NCBI GenBank assembly: GCA_039105265.1
Contig: JAPFFF010000011.1
Location: 5,146,001 to 5,210,000 of the forward strand
DNA from: Tritrichomonas musculus
Lineage: Eukaryota > Parabasalia > Tritrichomonadida > Tritrichomonadidae
DNA: 64,000 nucleotides
Direction: 5' to 3'
Shown: positions 1 to 9,400 of the stretch, piece by piece
Position numbering within the stretch: the stretch's first letter is position 1
Layout of the letters: each line of letters opens with the position of its first letter
Program-made: the position numbers and the translations under genes
The notes under the pieces: generated by a model
Database searches by the model: none
What the model was told of the DNA's origin: nothing
The model's input: the letters and a program-made list of their open reading frames with translations, nothing else

Positions 1-219
1 GAGCTTCGACTGAAAGTCTCAGGACTCGAAGAGTCCGTAGCGCATGATATTGAGAATCTCAAAAGTATGTTCTCACAAAATTTGTCAACTTTTGATAACG
101 AGATTAAAGATTTGAAACAAAGCTATGAACTCAAATTCACAACATTAGATAAAAAAATTGCTGAATTAACCAATACTGTAAATCAGATTGCCAAATATAT
201 TAACCAACAAATGTTTTAG
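1..219 (+). CDS. Coiled-coil virion-module protein, C-terminal part
   Basis: The frame is open from the window edge to a TAG at 217-219 (72 residues). Heptad-like runs of Leu, Ile and Phe end in a segment of the type AELTNTVNQIAKYINQQ, matching the C-terminal coils of the proteins at 14126-14656 and 45931-46365. In all three elements this gene converges on small gene A; here the two stops overlap by 4 bases. The first 36 bases form two tandem hairpins with GAA loops that are translated in frame. Function is unknown; a fibre- or scaffold-like oligomerisation role is only a guess. Confidence 0.6.
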   Translation, partial: ELRLKVSGLEESVAHDIENLKSMFSQNLSTFDNEIKDLKQSYELKFTTLDKKIAELTNTVNQIAKYINQQMF

Positions 220-482
220 ATTTTATCGCATCGAGGGACAACTGAATGATTTAATGAATAAGTGTGAAAATTCAATTTTTTTGTTGTTGATACTTGAGGT
301 TCATGTTGAATACTTCCTTTATCTTCATATTTCTTAACAGTTGGTGCAGAATTAATTCTGGTACGTTCTTTTTGCATTTTAAGTTGTAATCTATCGTAGT
401 GATTCATTCTTTTATCATCATGAATGGTTCGTTTTTGTTCATAACTCGTAGAGTTTGAACTCACTTGTGAGTGAAAGGACAT
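216..482 (-). CDS. Small conserved Polinton protein, family A
   Basis: 88 residues, basic and hydrophilic, no membrane segment. It aligns with 13934-14167 and 46362-46616 through a central INSAPTVKKYEDKG-like stretch and a SLNHSVVP-like C-terminus. It is always divergent from family B; here only 15 bases separate the two starts, so both must share one tiny promoter. Its 3' end overlaps the convergent coiled-coil gene. I do not recognise the family. Its fixed place next to capsid-module genes suggests a small virion or assembly protein. Confidence 0.65.
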   Translation of the reverse strand: MSFHSQVSSNSTSYEQKRTIHDDKRMNHYDRLQLKMQKERTRINSAPTVKKYEDKGSIQHEPQVSTTKKLNFHTYSLNHSVVPRCDKI

Positions 483-497
483 TTTTGCTTCGATTAA

Positions 498-728
498 ATG
501 TCTGAATTAAACGAATATAAGAAGGAGATTCCTGAACTTAAACGTATCAAACGAACCCTCAAAGAAAAATGTTATGATTACAAGCAACATCTAAATAATG
601 TCAAATCTGGAATGCTTGGTTCCAGTGGGCTTGCTGTTCGTGAATCATTAATTGAAGATATTAATTCATTAAAGGAAAAAGTAAAAAAATTGGAAAACGA
701 ATTGAATGAATTAGCTAACAAGGATTGA
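498..728 (+). CDS. Small coiled-coil protein, family B
   Basis: 76 residues. The N-terminus (MSELNEYKKEIPELKRIK) and the stretch GLAVRESLIEDINSLKEK are nearly identical in the copies at 13692-13919 and 46651-46884. The C-terminal half is a short Leu-zipper-like coil. A CATTTTTG box lies 10 bases before the ATG and also overlaps the start of divergent gene A. Function is unknown; strong conservation across three diverged elements shows that it is a real gene. Confidence 0.7.
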   Translation: MSELNEYKKEIPELKRIKRTLKEKCYDYKQHLNNVKSGMLGSSGLAVRESLIEDINSLKEKVKKLENELNELANKD

Positions 729-765
729 GTAATCTACGAATAAAGGTTTTTTTAGATTGAAATCA

Positions 766-1431
766 ATGTCGAATGTATTACGGAAAGCAAAAATATTAAG
801 TTCTGAAAATGATGCTTCGGTAAAACAGAGCCAAGAAACTAATGTTGAAATCAAAATCAAACCATCGAATTCACAACCGGTTGGTCAACCAATTAGTCAA
901 CCTGTTTATTACCCAAATGTTCCCCAAATGAATTCACAATCTAGGGACGTAAATTTTACTATACCGGAGGAGAATTCTCAATATCAATTTCAACCTCCAA
1001 CAAGCAAAGCGCCAGCCGGAGCTGGCTTGCCTGCGACTATTGTCCGAGACAAGGGTATCATCGATTTGGGAAACCACATAGTGGCTGAGGGTGAAGCCCG
1101 AAATGAGATTGAAGACTTAACTGTTAAGAACAAATTTTTAGAAACACTTCTTTCAATTTATGAATTAAATCCACTTCGTGTAAATAATTATTTGGTTTGT
1201 CACTCAAATTCATTGATGGAATTAATTAAAATACTAACACATGCTGATAAAGTTGAACTTATTATTGATGAAGATTCTGGTTGTACGGGATGTGTATCGA
1301 AGAATAAATATTTAGAAATCCAACGAATTCTTGTCACAAAAGATGGTAAATCAAATGATTTGAAATATGGTTACAATGATGTTTATGCACAACTTGTTCG
1401 ATATGGTATTTCACTTAAATTATGTGTTTAA
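766..1431 (+). CDS. Conserved Polinton protein, family C
   Basis: 221 residues from the ATG at 766; an upstream in-frame TTG at 757 is ignored because the copies at 31713 and 43466 start at the equivalent Met. The N-terminus KARILSSENDASVKQ is shared by all three, followed by a Pro/Gln-rich variable linker and a conserved C-terminal domain of about 100 residues with CHSNSLMELIKIL and a GCTGC cysteine pair. It is the first gene of the C-TM-ATPase string. An in-frame hairpin (1011-1026) encodes part of the linker. Function is unknown; the His and Cys residues might suggest an enzyme or a metal site, but I cannot support that. Confidence 0.7.
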   Translation: MSNVLRKAKILSSENDASVKQSQETNVEIKIKPSNSQPVGQPISQPVYYPNVPQMNSQSRDVNFTIPEENSQYQFQPPTSKAPAGAGLPATIVRDKGIIDLGNHIVAEGEARNEIEDLTVKNKFLETLLSIYELNPLRVNNYLVCHSNSLMELIKILTHADKVELIIDEDSGCTGCVSKNKYLEIQRILVTKDGKSNDLKYGYNDVYAQLVRYGISLKLCV

Positions 1432-1441
1432 ATTTATTCAA

Positions 1442-1573
1442 ATGTTAACTGAAATTCTTTTGGGAACTATTTTGGTTGTTCATGTTATTGAATTGTGTGT
1501 AATAATTGCTGTTTTCAAAGAAGATGAACCCCCTGAACTCACAGAGGAGTTGTGCTCGAAGCTTTACTCATAA
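1442..1573 (+). CDS. Single-span membrane micro-protein (TM family)
   Basis: 43 residues: a hydrophobic segment at about residues 4-25, then an acidic tail EDEPPELTEELCSKLYS. The ATG at 1442 is chosen because two other elements encode the same architecture at the same place: 32293-32424 (43 residues) and 42656-42805 (49 residues), both with an EPELSEE/EPPELTDE tail ending in YS or YA. It lies 10 bases after C and 3 bases before ATPase. Probably a membrane protein of the virion or assembly site (inference). Confidence 0.65.
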   Translation: MLTEILLGTILVVHVIELCVIIAVFKEDEPPELTEELCSKLYS

Positions 1574-1576
1574 TAA

Positions 1577-2524
1577 ATGTTAAAACCCAGCAAATTTGAT
1601 TACAAAACAATATTTTTTTCAGATACTTCTGACTATGATGATGACTTTGAGTCATTCGAAGAACACAAGATGATTATGAAGCCTGTTATGATTGAAAAGT
1701 CCTCTCGCTCTGCGAGCTCGAGCTCTGCGAGATTTGATATTGATTTTGAAATGAATCGAGCGTACAAAAAAAATGAATCAAAAATAATGTCAGAATCAAT
1801 TCGTCCAATTGGTCCTGGAATCTATGCTAATTATAATTCGTTAAACATTATTGTTGGAGCACAGGGTAAAGGTAAATCACACATTGTATTAAGAGATATA
1901 ATTCAAATATCTCGATTGAAGGAGTCAAATGTACATCAAATTGTGTATATTAGCAAGAATGGAGTTATAAATGATTCTACATTTGAAGCTCAACGCGAAT
2001 TGATAAATTTACCTGTGAAAGTTGTTTCCGACACAAATGCTGAAGCTTATTTAAAAGAATTGGATTTATGGAAGGAATTATATATTAAATATACTTCTGT
2101 TGGGAGGATTACGATTAACGAAGATAAATTACAGAAAATGTTTCAATTCCTTAATATCAATAAACTTGGAAAACCAAACGTTCCATTAAATACAATAATT
2201 CTGTGTGAAGACTTCATTAAATCGAAATTGTTAAAATCTGCTTACTTCACAAATTACATAACTCAATTGAGACACAAACATTCAATCGTTTATGTGAACG
2301 TTCAATTCTTCAAAGCAATTCCAACAGATTATAAGAACAATTGTACTTCATTCTTTATTTTCAATGGATTCTCAAGGCAGAAGATGTCGTATATATATCA
2401 ACAAGTTGTTATGCCAGTTGAATTTGAAGATTTGTGGAGACAATATAATCGAATGAAGAATCATGATTTTGTTTTGGTGAATACACGAGAAGGAAGTATT
2501 GAATTTATAAGATTCAACCAGTAA
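1577..2524 (+). CDS. FtsK/HerA-like genome-packaging ATPase
   Basis: 315 residues. The P-loop is VGAQGKGKS at about residues 93-101, and a Walker B-like strand NTIILCED lies at about 208-215. Near the end is a conserved FFIFNGFSRQKM stretch. This matches the A32-type packaging ATPases of Polintons, adenovirus-like and large DNA viruses, which pump DNA into capsids. It follows TM by 3 bases. An in-frame palindromic segment (1704-1731) adds a Ser/Arg/Ala-rich stretch that the copies at 32449 and 42636 lack. F converges on it from 3109. Confidence 0.85.
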   Translation: MLKPSKFDYKTIFFSDTSDYDDDFESFEEHKMIMKPVMIEKSSRSASSSSARFDIDFEMNRAYKKNESKIMSESIRPIGPGIYANYNSLNIIVGAQGKGKSHIVLRDIIQISRLKESNVHQIVYISKNGVINDSTFEAQRELINLPVKVVSDTNAEAYLKELDLWKELYIKYTSVGRITINEDKLQKMFQFLNINKLGKPNVPLNTIILCEDFIKSKLLKSAYFTNYITQLRHKHSIVYVNVQFFKAIPTDYKNNCTSFFIFNGFSRQKMSYIYQQVVMPVEFEDLWRQYNRMKNHDFVLVNTREGSIEFIRFNQ

Positions 2525-2552
2525 GCACTTTCAGTGCCTGGCGCCAAAGGCG
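2525..2552 (+). repeat. Double hairpin after the P1 ATPase gene
   Basis: GCACT-TTC-AGTGC (2525-2537) is followed by CGCC-AAA-GGCG (2542-2552): two short perfect stems with three-base loops directly after the ATPase stop. A perfect 18-base palindrome (TTAACAGTT and its complement) lies at about 2609-2626. These could act as transcript ends, and they belong to the palindrome family seen elsewhere in the window. Confidence 0.6.
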
Positions 2553-2647
2553 AAAAGCACAAAAAAAAATATTTTGGCTATGCTAAATCCGCTAGAAACC
2601 ATACACAATTAACAGTTAACTGTTAAATAGACAAAAAAATATTCAAT

Positions 2648-3109
2648 TTATTCGTCAAGAACAATATCTTGATGGTTTCCTTTAAATATTTGTGGTTCAG
2701 GTATTTCATATTTCTCGCGAAGTTTCAAAATCATTTCTTGATTTGATTTGTTAATTCGTTCAATTGAATAATTGTAAAACGAATGTTCTTTAAATGTTTG
2801 AACATCTGTATTACCATTAACAAATGTTTCAAAAGAATTTATGTTAATCCTTCGTCGGAGATTTGATGTTAGAATTACATGTTCAAGATTCATATCTTTC
2901 AATTGATTTGGATAAATTCGTGTGATTTTTTTGTCAACGTTTGTTAATGAAATGTATAACACACGAACAAGGTAAGTACCTTTTCCGATATTAATTGGAA
3001 ATCGTTCACAAAGTAATGTAAAATCACATTTTTGATATTCATTTGGATTTGGAAGTAATGAGATTAATGAATTGATGTATTCATATACTCGAAGGTTAGA
3101 TGTTGTCAT
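2648..3109 (-). CDS. Conserved Polinton protein, family F
   Basis: 153 residues. It starts with a VYEYINSLISLLP-like helix, then a KCDFTLLCERFP motif, LTSNLRRRI, and YNYSIERIN near the C-terminus. Copies lie at 12092 (partial), 33390-33848, 34276-34734 and 41234-41713. In every element it faces the ATPase gene tail to tail; here 123 bases with hairpins separate them, elsewhere they overlap by 4-12 bases. The fixed pairing suggests a shared role with the packaging ATPase or the capsid. The family is not one I recognise. Confidence 0.7.
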   Translation of the reverse strand: MTTSNLRVYEYINSLISLLPNPNEYQKCDFTLLCERFPINIGKGTYLVRVLYISLTNVDKKITRIYPNQLKDMNLEHVILTSNLRRRININSFETFVNGNTDVQTFKEHSFYNYSIERINKSNQEMILKLREKYEIPEPQIFKGNHQDIVLDE

Positions 3110-3191
3110 TTGATTACAAAATAAAAAATTGAAAATAAATTTTAAAAATTGAGTTTCGGAAGAAATGCAAAAAAAATAATTGTTAATTGAT

Positions 3192-3587
3192 TTAATAAAT
3201 TATACCAGATGGTGTATAACGTACACATCGAGAATCATTAGTCCAACAAAGATTGTCAATATGATAATCAAATTTGTTATGATTAATATGCTTAACAAAT
3301 TTATAATTATTAGGGTTTGGAATAAATTGTTTAGCGATTAATTCATGTTTTTTATATAATTTTCCGTTCAATTTAACATGTGGACAATTGTTTTTCATGA
3401 TTTCTTCTAAAACACGTTCACCACGACCCAGTGTAATAATAAATGGAAATTCGGTTTGAATTGCATACTTGTATTCAAAATTAAGTAATGGAACATAAGT
3501 AGTATCAGGTTTTGATTCAATTATATATTTCAAAAATTCATCAAATATAATTTCGTCAGCATATTCATGAATGTAATTTGTTGTCAT
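3192..3587 (-). CDS. HNH homing-endonuclease-like protein
   Basis: 131 residues. The core HELIAKQFIPNPNN...VKHINHNKFDYHIDNLCW fits the HNH_3-type fold of phage and giant-virus homing nucleases (VxHxN..x..NLxW). An N-terminal YKYAIQTEFPFIITLGRGE stretch resembles the NUMOD4-like region that often precedes it. A longer relative is at 25534-26175 in P5. Such enzymes nick or cut DNA to spread their own gene. It sits downstream of KilA-N, both on the minus strand with similar A-rich leaders. Confidence 0.7.
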   Translation of the reverse strand: MTTNYIHEYADEIIFDEFLKYIIESKPDTTYVPLLNFEYKYAIQTEFPFIITLGRGERVLEEIMKNNCPHVKLNGKLYKKHELIAKQFIPNPNNYKFVKHINHNKFDYHIDNLCWTNDSRCVRYTPSGIIY

Positions 3588-3701
3588 TTTATAGTAGAAA
3601 AAAAATTAAAAAAAAATTAAATTTGAAAAATTAATTTTGAGAAGATGACAAAAAAATAATTTCTAAACAGATTTTTTTCCGGTTAGTTTTGACATTGATT
3701 C

Positions 3702-3765
3702 GGCTCAAAGAGCCTCGACCGAAGGTCTCGGGCAACGAAGTTGACCTCAGACAAACAAAGTTTGT
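3702..3765 (+). repeat. Array of four tandem three-base-loop hairpins
   Basis: Four perfect stems follow one another: GGCTC-AAA-GAGCC (3702-3714), GACC-GAA-GGTC (3717-3727), CAAC-GAA-GTTG (3733-3743) and ACAAAC-AAA-GTTTGT (3751-3765). The middle part resembles the pair at 8-36, with stem bases changed on both sides so that pairing is kept. No convincing gene covers this 322-base gap (3588-3909). It also holds two direct copies of a TTGGTTWTCAACATTTATYSGTGTGG-like unit, broken here as TTGGTTWTCAACA and TTTATYSGTGTGG, at about 3776 and 3841. Confidence 0.65.
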
Positions 3766-3909
3766 TTTTTACAGCTTGGTTTTCAACATTTATTCGTGTG
3801 GTAGAATTCTACCATTCGATTTTAAAATTGGTTTTCATAGTTGGTTATCAACATTTATCGGTGTGGAGGATTTCCTACGGACCCAAAAAAAAAATAATTG
3901 TTAATTGAT

Positions 3910-4710
3910 TTATTCCTGAAATTCGTTGAAATATGTTTCAATCATTTCATGTAAATCATCAAGTATTTCACGTTCGATTATAATTGTATTTCCATTAATA
4001 ATTGCTTCATCGTTATCAAAATTCTCTTTGACAATATTTTTAATATCATTGTTGCAACTCATTGAAATCGGAAGGTTCTCTCTAAAGAACCAATTTTCGT
4101 TTGGATTATCATAATGTTGTCGAACTCTATTAAAATAATCTTTATGTCGTCGTATTAAATGTAGTTTTACATAAGTATTATCATAAGGAATTGCTTCCTT
4201 CCATACAAAGAAAACATAATCATTTTCGCGGTAATTTGGTACAGCACGAGGAGTTAGATTGTCAATTTGATTTTGTTTTTCAGTGATTTGATTTTGTTTT
4301 TCATTGAGTTGATTTTGTTTTTCATTGATTTGATTTTGTAATTGAATTCGTTGATTTTCAAAATATGAATCAAGGAGTTTCATTATGTCCCAAGCATATG
4401 ATGGTGAAGCCCACATCGCTATTTGATTAACAAGTAATCGATGAACATATGTTCCTCTTAATTCGTTTGGAAGATTTGGTCGATTTTCATATAATTCCTC
4501 GTCTGGGAGAATTCTCCTAGACGCATAATTAAGCAATTCTTGTGTTGATTGATTTCTAAACCAATCTTTAGCAATCTTATTAGAATTACATGCATTAATA
4601 ATAGATTGCATTTGAAACATGTCATCAGATTTGGAGTGAATGATTCTAAGTTGTTCATTGTATTGTAAATATTCGTATTCATCATTGATTGGTGTAACAA
4701 TTGTGTTCAT
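3910..4710 (-). CDS. KilA-N domain protein with viral C-terminal domain
   Basis: 266 residues. Residues about 1-115 fit KilA-N (KIAKDWFRNQST..., then a Tyr-Val-His and WASPSYAWDIMKLLDSYF). Residues about 118-150 are a Gln/Asn coiled coil built from 21-base tandem repeats (about 4258-4340). Residues about 155-266 form a second domain shared with the partial gene at 62043-62358. KilA-N domains bind DNA and are common in phages and large eukaryotic DNA viruses. A 24-base palindrome (4500-4523) lies in frame inside the gene. Likely a DNA-binding regulator. Confidence 0.75.
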   Translation of the reverse strand: MNTIVTPINDEYEYLQYNEQLRIIHSKSDDMFQMQSIINACNSNKIAKDWFRNQSTQELLNYASRRILPDEELYENRPNLPNELRGTYVHRLLVNQIAMWASPSYAWDIMKLLDSYFENQRIQLQNQINEKQNQLNEKQNQITEKQNQIDNLTPRAVPNYRENDYVFFVWKEAIPYDNTYVKLHLIRRHKDYFNRVRQHYDNPNENWFFRENLPISMSCNNDIKNIVKENFDNDEAIINGNTIIIEREILDDLHEMIETYFNEFQE

Positions 4711-4753
4711 TTTTGAAGAAGAAAAAAAAATTAAAAAAAAAATTAAATTTGAA

Positions 4754-5656
4754 AGAGGTGAGGCTGCGAAAATTTTTGGTATTTTTTAATAATAATAATA
4801 TATATTATTTTATTCCAGAATTAAATGTTATTTATGATAATTTCACTAATATTTTTTTCAGATTTTTAGCTATAAAACAATTTTTAAAATTGAATTGCTT
4901 ATATCTTATTATAATTTCAATTTTATCTTAATAAAAAAATTCTATTTACTCAAAATAATAAATAATTTAATTATCAATATTTAATATATAGATGTGAATA
5001 TAATATTAAAATCTTCTACTAAGAATTATAAATCAAATAATGATTTTTTATGATTTAACTAACTATCATCATATTATAAGCATGATTTTTTAGTAAATTA
5101 TTGATAAATATTAAAATAAATACTTATTGTGATGTTGATACCAAAATAAAAACAAATGAAATTATTTGGATATTTGTGAAGTTTACATCACTAACGTATA
5201 TAGAATTATATTCAATATTAAACCTCAATCCTAGCTAAAATTGTAAAAAAAAATTTAAAAATATTTTGATATGTTTGCCAGCACCAGATAAATTAAGAGA
5301 TAAACTATAGTTATCCCTTTGGTCTTTAATATAGAAGAAAATTTCTCTTTAAATTGAAAAATATTTTTTTGAATTTTGACCAAAAACGCATTTATTGAAT
5401 AACTTTCTTATTAAAAAATAGAGATCATCTATATACAAATGCAATTTAATGGTTGAAAAGAAAAAATAATGACGAATATATGAATTATGACATTTTGAAA
5501 TATCAATACAATTTCAATTTTTTTTGATTAAATCTGAAAAAAAGTATATGATATGAAAAGGTAACAACACCATAATACTATATTTTTAATTTATTTTTAA
5601 TTTTGTTGATTATTATTCCTAAAAAAGTTCATTTAAAATTTTGCAGTCTCACCTCT
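4754..5656. mobile_element. Non-autonomous DNA transposon (MITE-like), 903 bp
   Basis: The ends are imperfect inverted repeats: AGAGGTGAGGCTGCG... at the left, and on the right the complement of AGAGGTGAGACTGC followed by AAAATTTT. An 8-base direct repeat AATTTGAA flanks it exactly (4746-4753 and 5657-5664), as expected of a target-site duplication. The inside is very AT-rich with no gene. An 8-bp duplication fits hAT-, P- or Mutator-like superfamilies; the termini alone do not settle it. It inserted upstream of KilA-N in P1. Confidence 0.7.
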
Positions 5657-6489
5657 AATTTGAAAAATAAATTTTATTAATCCACTTTTTGAATAGAATA
5701 ATATAAATGTGAAAATTTCATGTTTACAGTTGATTTGAGAATCTGATTTTTAAAATATATATTACTATATAAGTCCGCAATATAATTGTATAATTACTTT
5801 GTTTCACTGAGCTAAAGAAGTTGATTATTAAAAATGTTAATATTTTTTTCACACTGATTTCATAGAATAAACTTATTATGATACTGTAAAACGTTGTTTT
5901 ATTGATGTTCTTGTGTAACTAATTGCGATTAGCTATTTTATTTGAAATTTGAATTTTCAAGATATTAGATGAGATAATCATCTGAAACCAAAAATCGAAA
6001 AAGTGGAATATTTGAAATCGGGGTTATGTGATGATTACAAATATATATGATATTTGTTCCAAAAGATGCTCTGGATATAAAATTCGAAAAATCGGAATTA
6101 TCTGTAAAATTGAGAGACCATTGAATTTAAAAATTTTATAATTGAATAGAAGATGCCATGCTCAGAATTTATCAGATTTCTCTGATGAATTTTATTTAAG
6201 AAGTAATTCAATTTATCAGATTCTGCAGAATTCTTTCACAATTATTACAGAGAAATCGGATGATTTTAATTTGAATAGTAATTCAAAATTACAGATTTGT
6301 CGGATGATTTTAATTTGAGAACTCTATCAAAAATACAGATTTGTCGGATGATTCTAATTTGAATAGTAATTCAATTTTACCGAAAAATTAGATTTATAAG
6401 ATAATTCAAATAACGAATAAAAAAAATATTTTTAATAATCACGTTTTTCATATATTTTTTCGAGTATGGGATTTCCCATAGTCGTCATT
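5657..6489. other. AT-rich gene-free stretch with degenerate 44-bp tandem repeats
   Basis: No coding frame is convincing. From about 6171 to 6410 there are five to six degenerate copies of a 44-base unit of the type ACAGATTTGTCGGATGATTT followed by TAATTTGAATAGTAATTCAA. A 16-base hairpin TATGGGA-TT-TCCCATA sits at 6465-6480, just before the PolB stop. I see no Polinton terminus here, though one could be hidden by decay. Confidence 0.55.
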
Positions 6490-9400
6490 TCATTGAATAA
6501 TATAATCATTAGCAGTAATTCCTTTAACAAATGGTGCACATGAATTATTTTCTAAAACAATCATTTTTGTATGTAAACCAGTTAACGCATTTTTTTGAAT
6601 AGTCAATTTTGACATTTGATTTCCATTCATTTGAAGATTAATATTCTTACCTTGTTTAACAGAATTGTTTTCAATAATATCTTTATAATCAGATGATTTG
6701 ATTACATTCTTCTTAAGCGATACTCCTTTTAATTTTAGAGATTTGGTTTGTCCATTATTATTCCAAATGGTATAACATTTGGGTGCAAGAGCAATTTGAT
6801 TATCCCCATATTTCTCAACACTTAGACCTAATATCTTTTTTTCATCTTCGATTGTTCCAATATTAGGATTTGGCATGAATTTATAAATATGTTTGTCATA
6901 GTATTCTTTGTTTTTGATAATGTAATCGAAATTTTGAGTTGGTGGTTCATTTGGATTCCCGGCGATAGCCCAGTAATATGAATCGGTATCGAGGGATGTT
7001 AAATGTAAACGTTCCATATCCAAGCATCGATTCATGAAATCATAATAGAAAGTCAAATACCAGAATTTTGCATTATCTAATGTCCAAAGAGATTCTTGGA
7101 TGCAAGTTGTGCAATGATATGATTTTGGAGAATGTTGTATCATAAATGTGTTATCATTTAATTGAGCACCACCCATGTATGTTTGTGATATAATTGATTG
7201 ATAAGCCTTATTTGCATCACAGATTTTGATTTTAGAGAACTTCTCAGTATTCATTCCATCATATCCATAAGAACCGTTCATACTGATTTTATAGAACTTC
7301 TCGTTACCATGTTCCTTTCCAGATATGATATCTTGACGTTTTTTCATAAATTCATTAACAAACATATTAAACCCAGTGTGACATTCATATTGTGAAACAG
7401 ATTTGACATCATCGATTATCAATCCGTGGTCGAGAAGGAACCAAAGGTAATAATTTGAGAAAACCATGTATTCCCCATTTGTGTCAAGCAACATTGTTAA
7501 TTTACGTTCTTCCTTATCGATTGAATTTAAATTGTTTGATTTCATGTAATTGTACATGTATGAACCAATTGTTTCTTCATTATTTGTGATATTAATGTTT
7601 CGAAATACTGGTGGAAAATTAATGAAATAATTGATTTTTGATTTGGGACAAGATAGTTTCACAACAGCATAGAAAACATAATTTGGTTTATTTGAAAAAC
7701 GTGATTTTGAAGTTATGATTTTCATACAACGTTCTCGAGATTGTTTATCCTTTGCTTCAATCCTTCGAATGAAAGCACCTGGCATGAACATAATTCCTCC
7801 ATGGTACTTAATAAATGGATGTGAATTTGATGAAAATGATGAAGGATAAAGTGAATTGAAATCAATTCCAAGAATATGTGTTTGAACGTTTTGAGTTTCA
7901 TAAGAGATTACCTTGTTATTAATTCCATCGTAACGGAATTTGTTGATATGAGTTTCACCTTTGATGTTAACACGATGCATTACATTTGATAATCCACCAG
8001 CAATGGCATTTCGAATTGTATAATATTCATCTTCATTATTTATCAAAGTTGGAAGATGATGTAGTTTGCAATATTTTTTTAATTGAATTCTCAATGCTGT
8101 TATTTTTGGGTCATCTCGTTTTCGAAGTTTATTACATTCAGCACAAGCCAACAAACAATTTGAAAATTCATGTCCAATATCATTGTTAATTCTATCAAGA
8201 GTTGGTTTGTTTTGATATGTGAAATGCTCTTTGCAAAGATGACATTTACCCTTAATTGAGTCATTGTAAAGTTTGAGAAATGCTTTGTAATCATTGGACG
8301 AAACACATTTTGAAAGGTCTCTTTTAGGGTTATGAGTAAGATTGTATCGTTCATCTTGTTTGTAATAATTTTCACATTTGAATTGCCACCATTTAGGATT
8401 TGGAATGAATTCGTTGTATTTATGTATAGGATTATAATTTTCATGAGGATTGAAATCCTTGTATGCCAGAGCATATTTTATACAAGATGCATTCTTAGAT
8501 AATGATAAATTGGATATCAAATCAACTTTGTATTGAGCATTGAGTTGAATTAAATTGTCAATTGGTTTAATCATCATTTCAACATCATTGTCATTATAAG
8601 CAAGCAAGTAATCCCATCGTGTTTTATAGTTTTTAGCATCTTCGAGATAGATTTGATAATCAGATTCTGAGAGTGGATTTTTTTGGTTGAGATAGCTGTC
8701 AAAGTCGTTGTATGAAAATGGTTCAGATTTAGATAATACTTCATTGTAGTTATTTGAATTGATAGCTTCATATGGGAAAACCCCTTTCACAGAATTAGTT
8801 TCACCACCAAAATCAATACCAAATTGTTTTAATGTACCTCCAGCAACAAATGATTGAGCATCAATGAATCGTAATTTTGTTGGAAGATGGTCTGAAACGA
8901 GAATGAATTGTTTTAATGAAGATATTGTTCCAATTAATGAATTTGATTCAACTTTCCAGTGTGAATGATTGAGATATTTCTTGAACAAATTGGAATCGAA
9001 TCTTGAAGAGTTAAATCCGAAAACGGTTATGGTATAAATATTTGTATCAATATCATAAATTTTATCAGCAGGTAGAAACGATTTGTCATAAACGATTTTA
9101 TCATTCAGTACTTCCATCGATTGTTCGAACAACCATGAAATCCATTCTGGAATAAACTCTTCAGAATCCTTTAATGAAAAGTGTTTTGTAATTAATCCTG
9201 AAGATAATTTAACACATGAAGCAACAGAAAGAGGTATTAAACGTGAATTGATTACAGTTGAATCAGAAATCGATTTGTTAACTGATTGTTCCATCGTTTC
9301 AAAATCGTATGTTATATAATAAATGTTAGGTTTCCATTCTAAATCATATGCCAAACAATATTCATAAACTGGATTGTTTAAAATATGTGGACAGAATGGA

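Noticed and set aside
3689-3904. Open frame of 71 codons between the HNH and KilA-N genes
   Set aside because: It starts at a non-ATG codon, covers the hairpin array and direct repeats, and has no relative; it looks like chance.
5657-6489. A Polinton terminus between KilA-N and PolB
   Set aside because: No AGTAGT- or AGAGAG-type end, inverted repeat or 6-base duplication could be found; left as undetermined.
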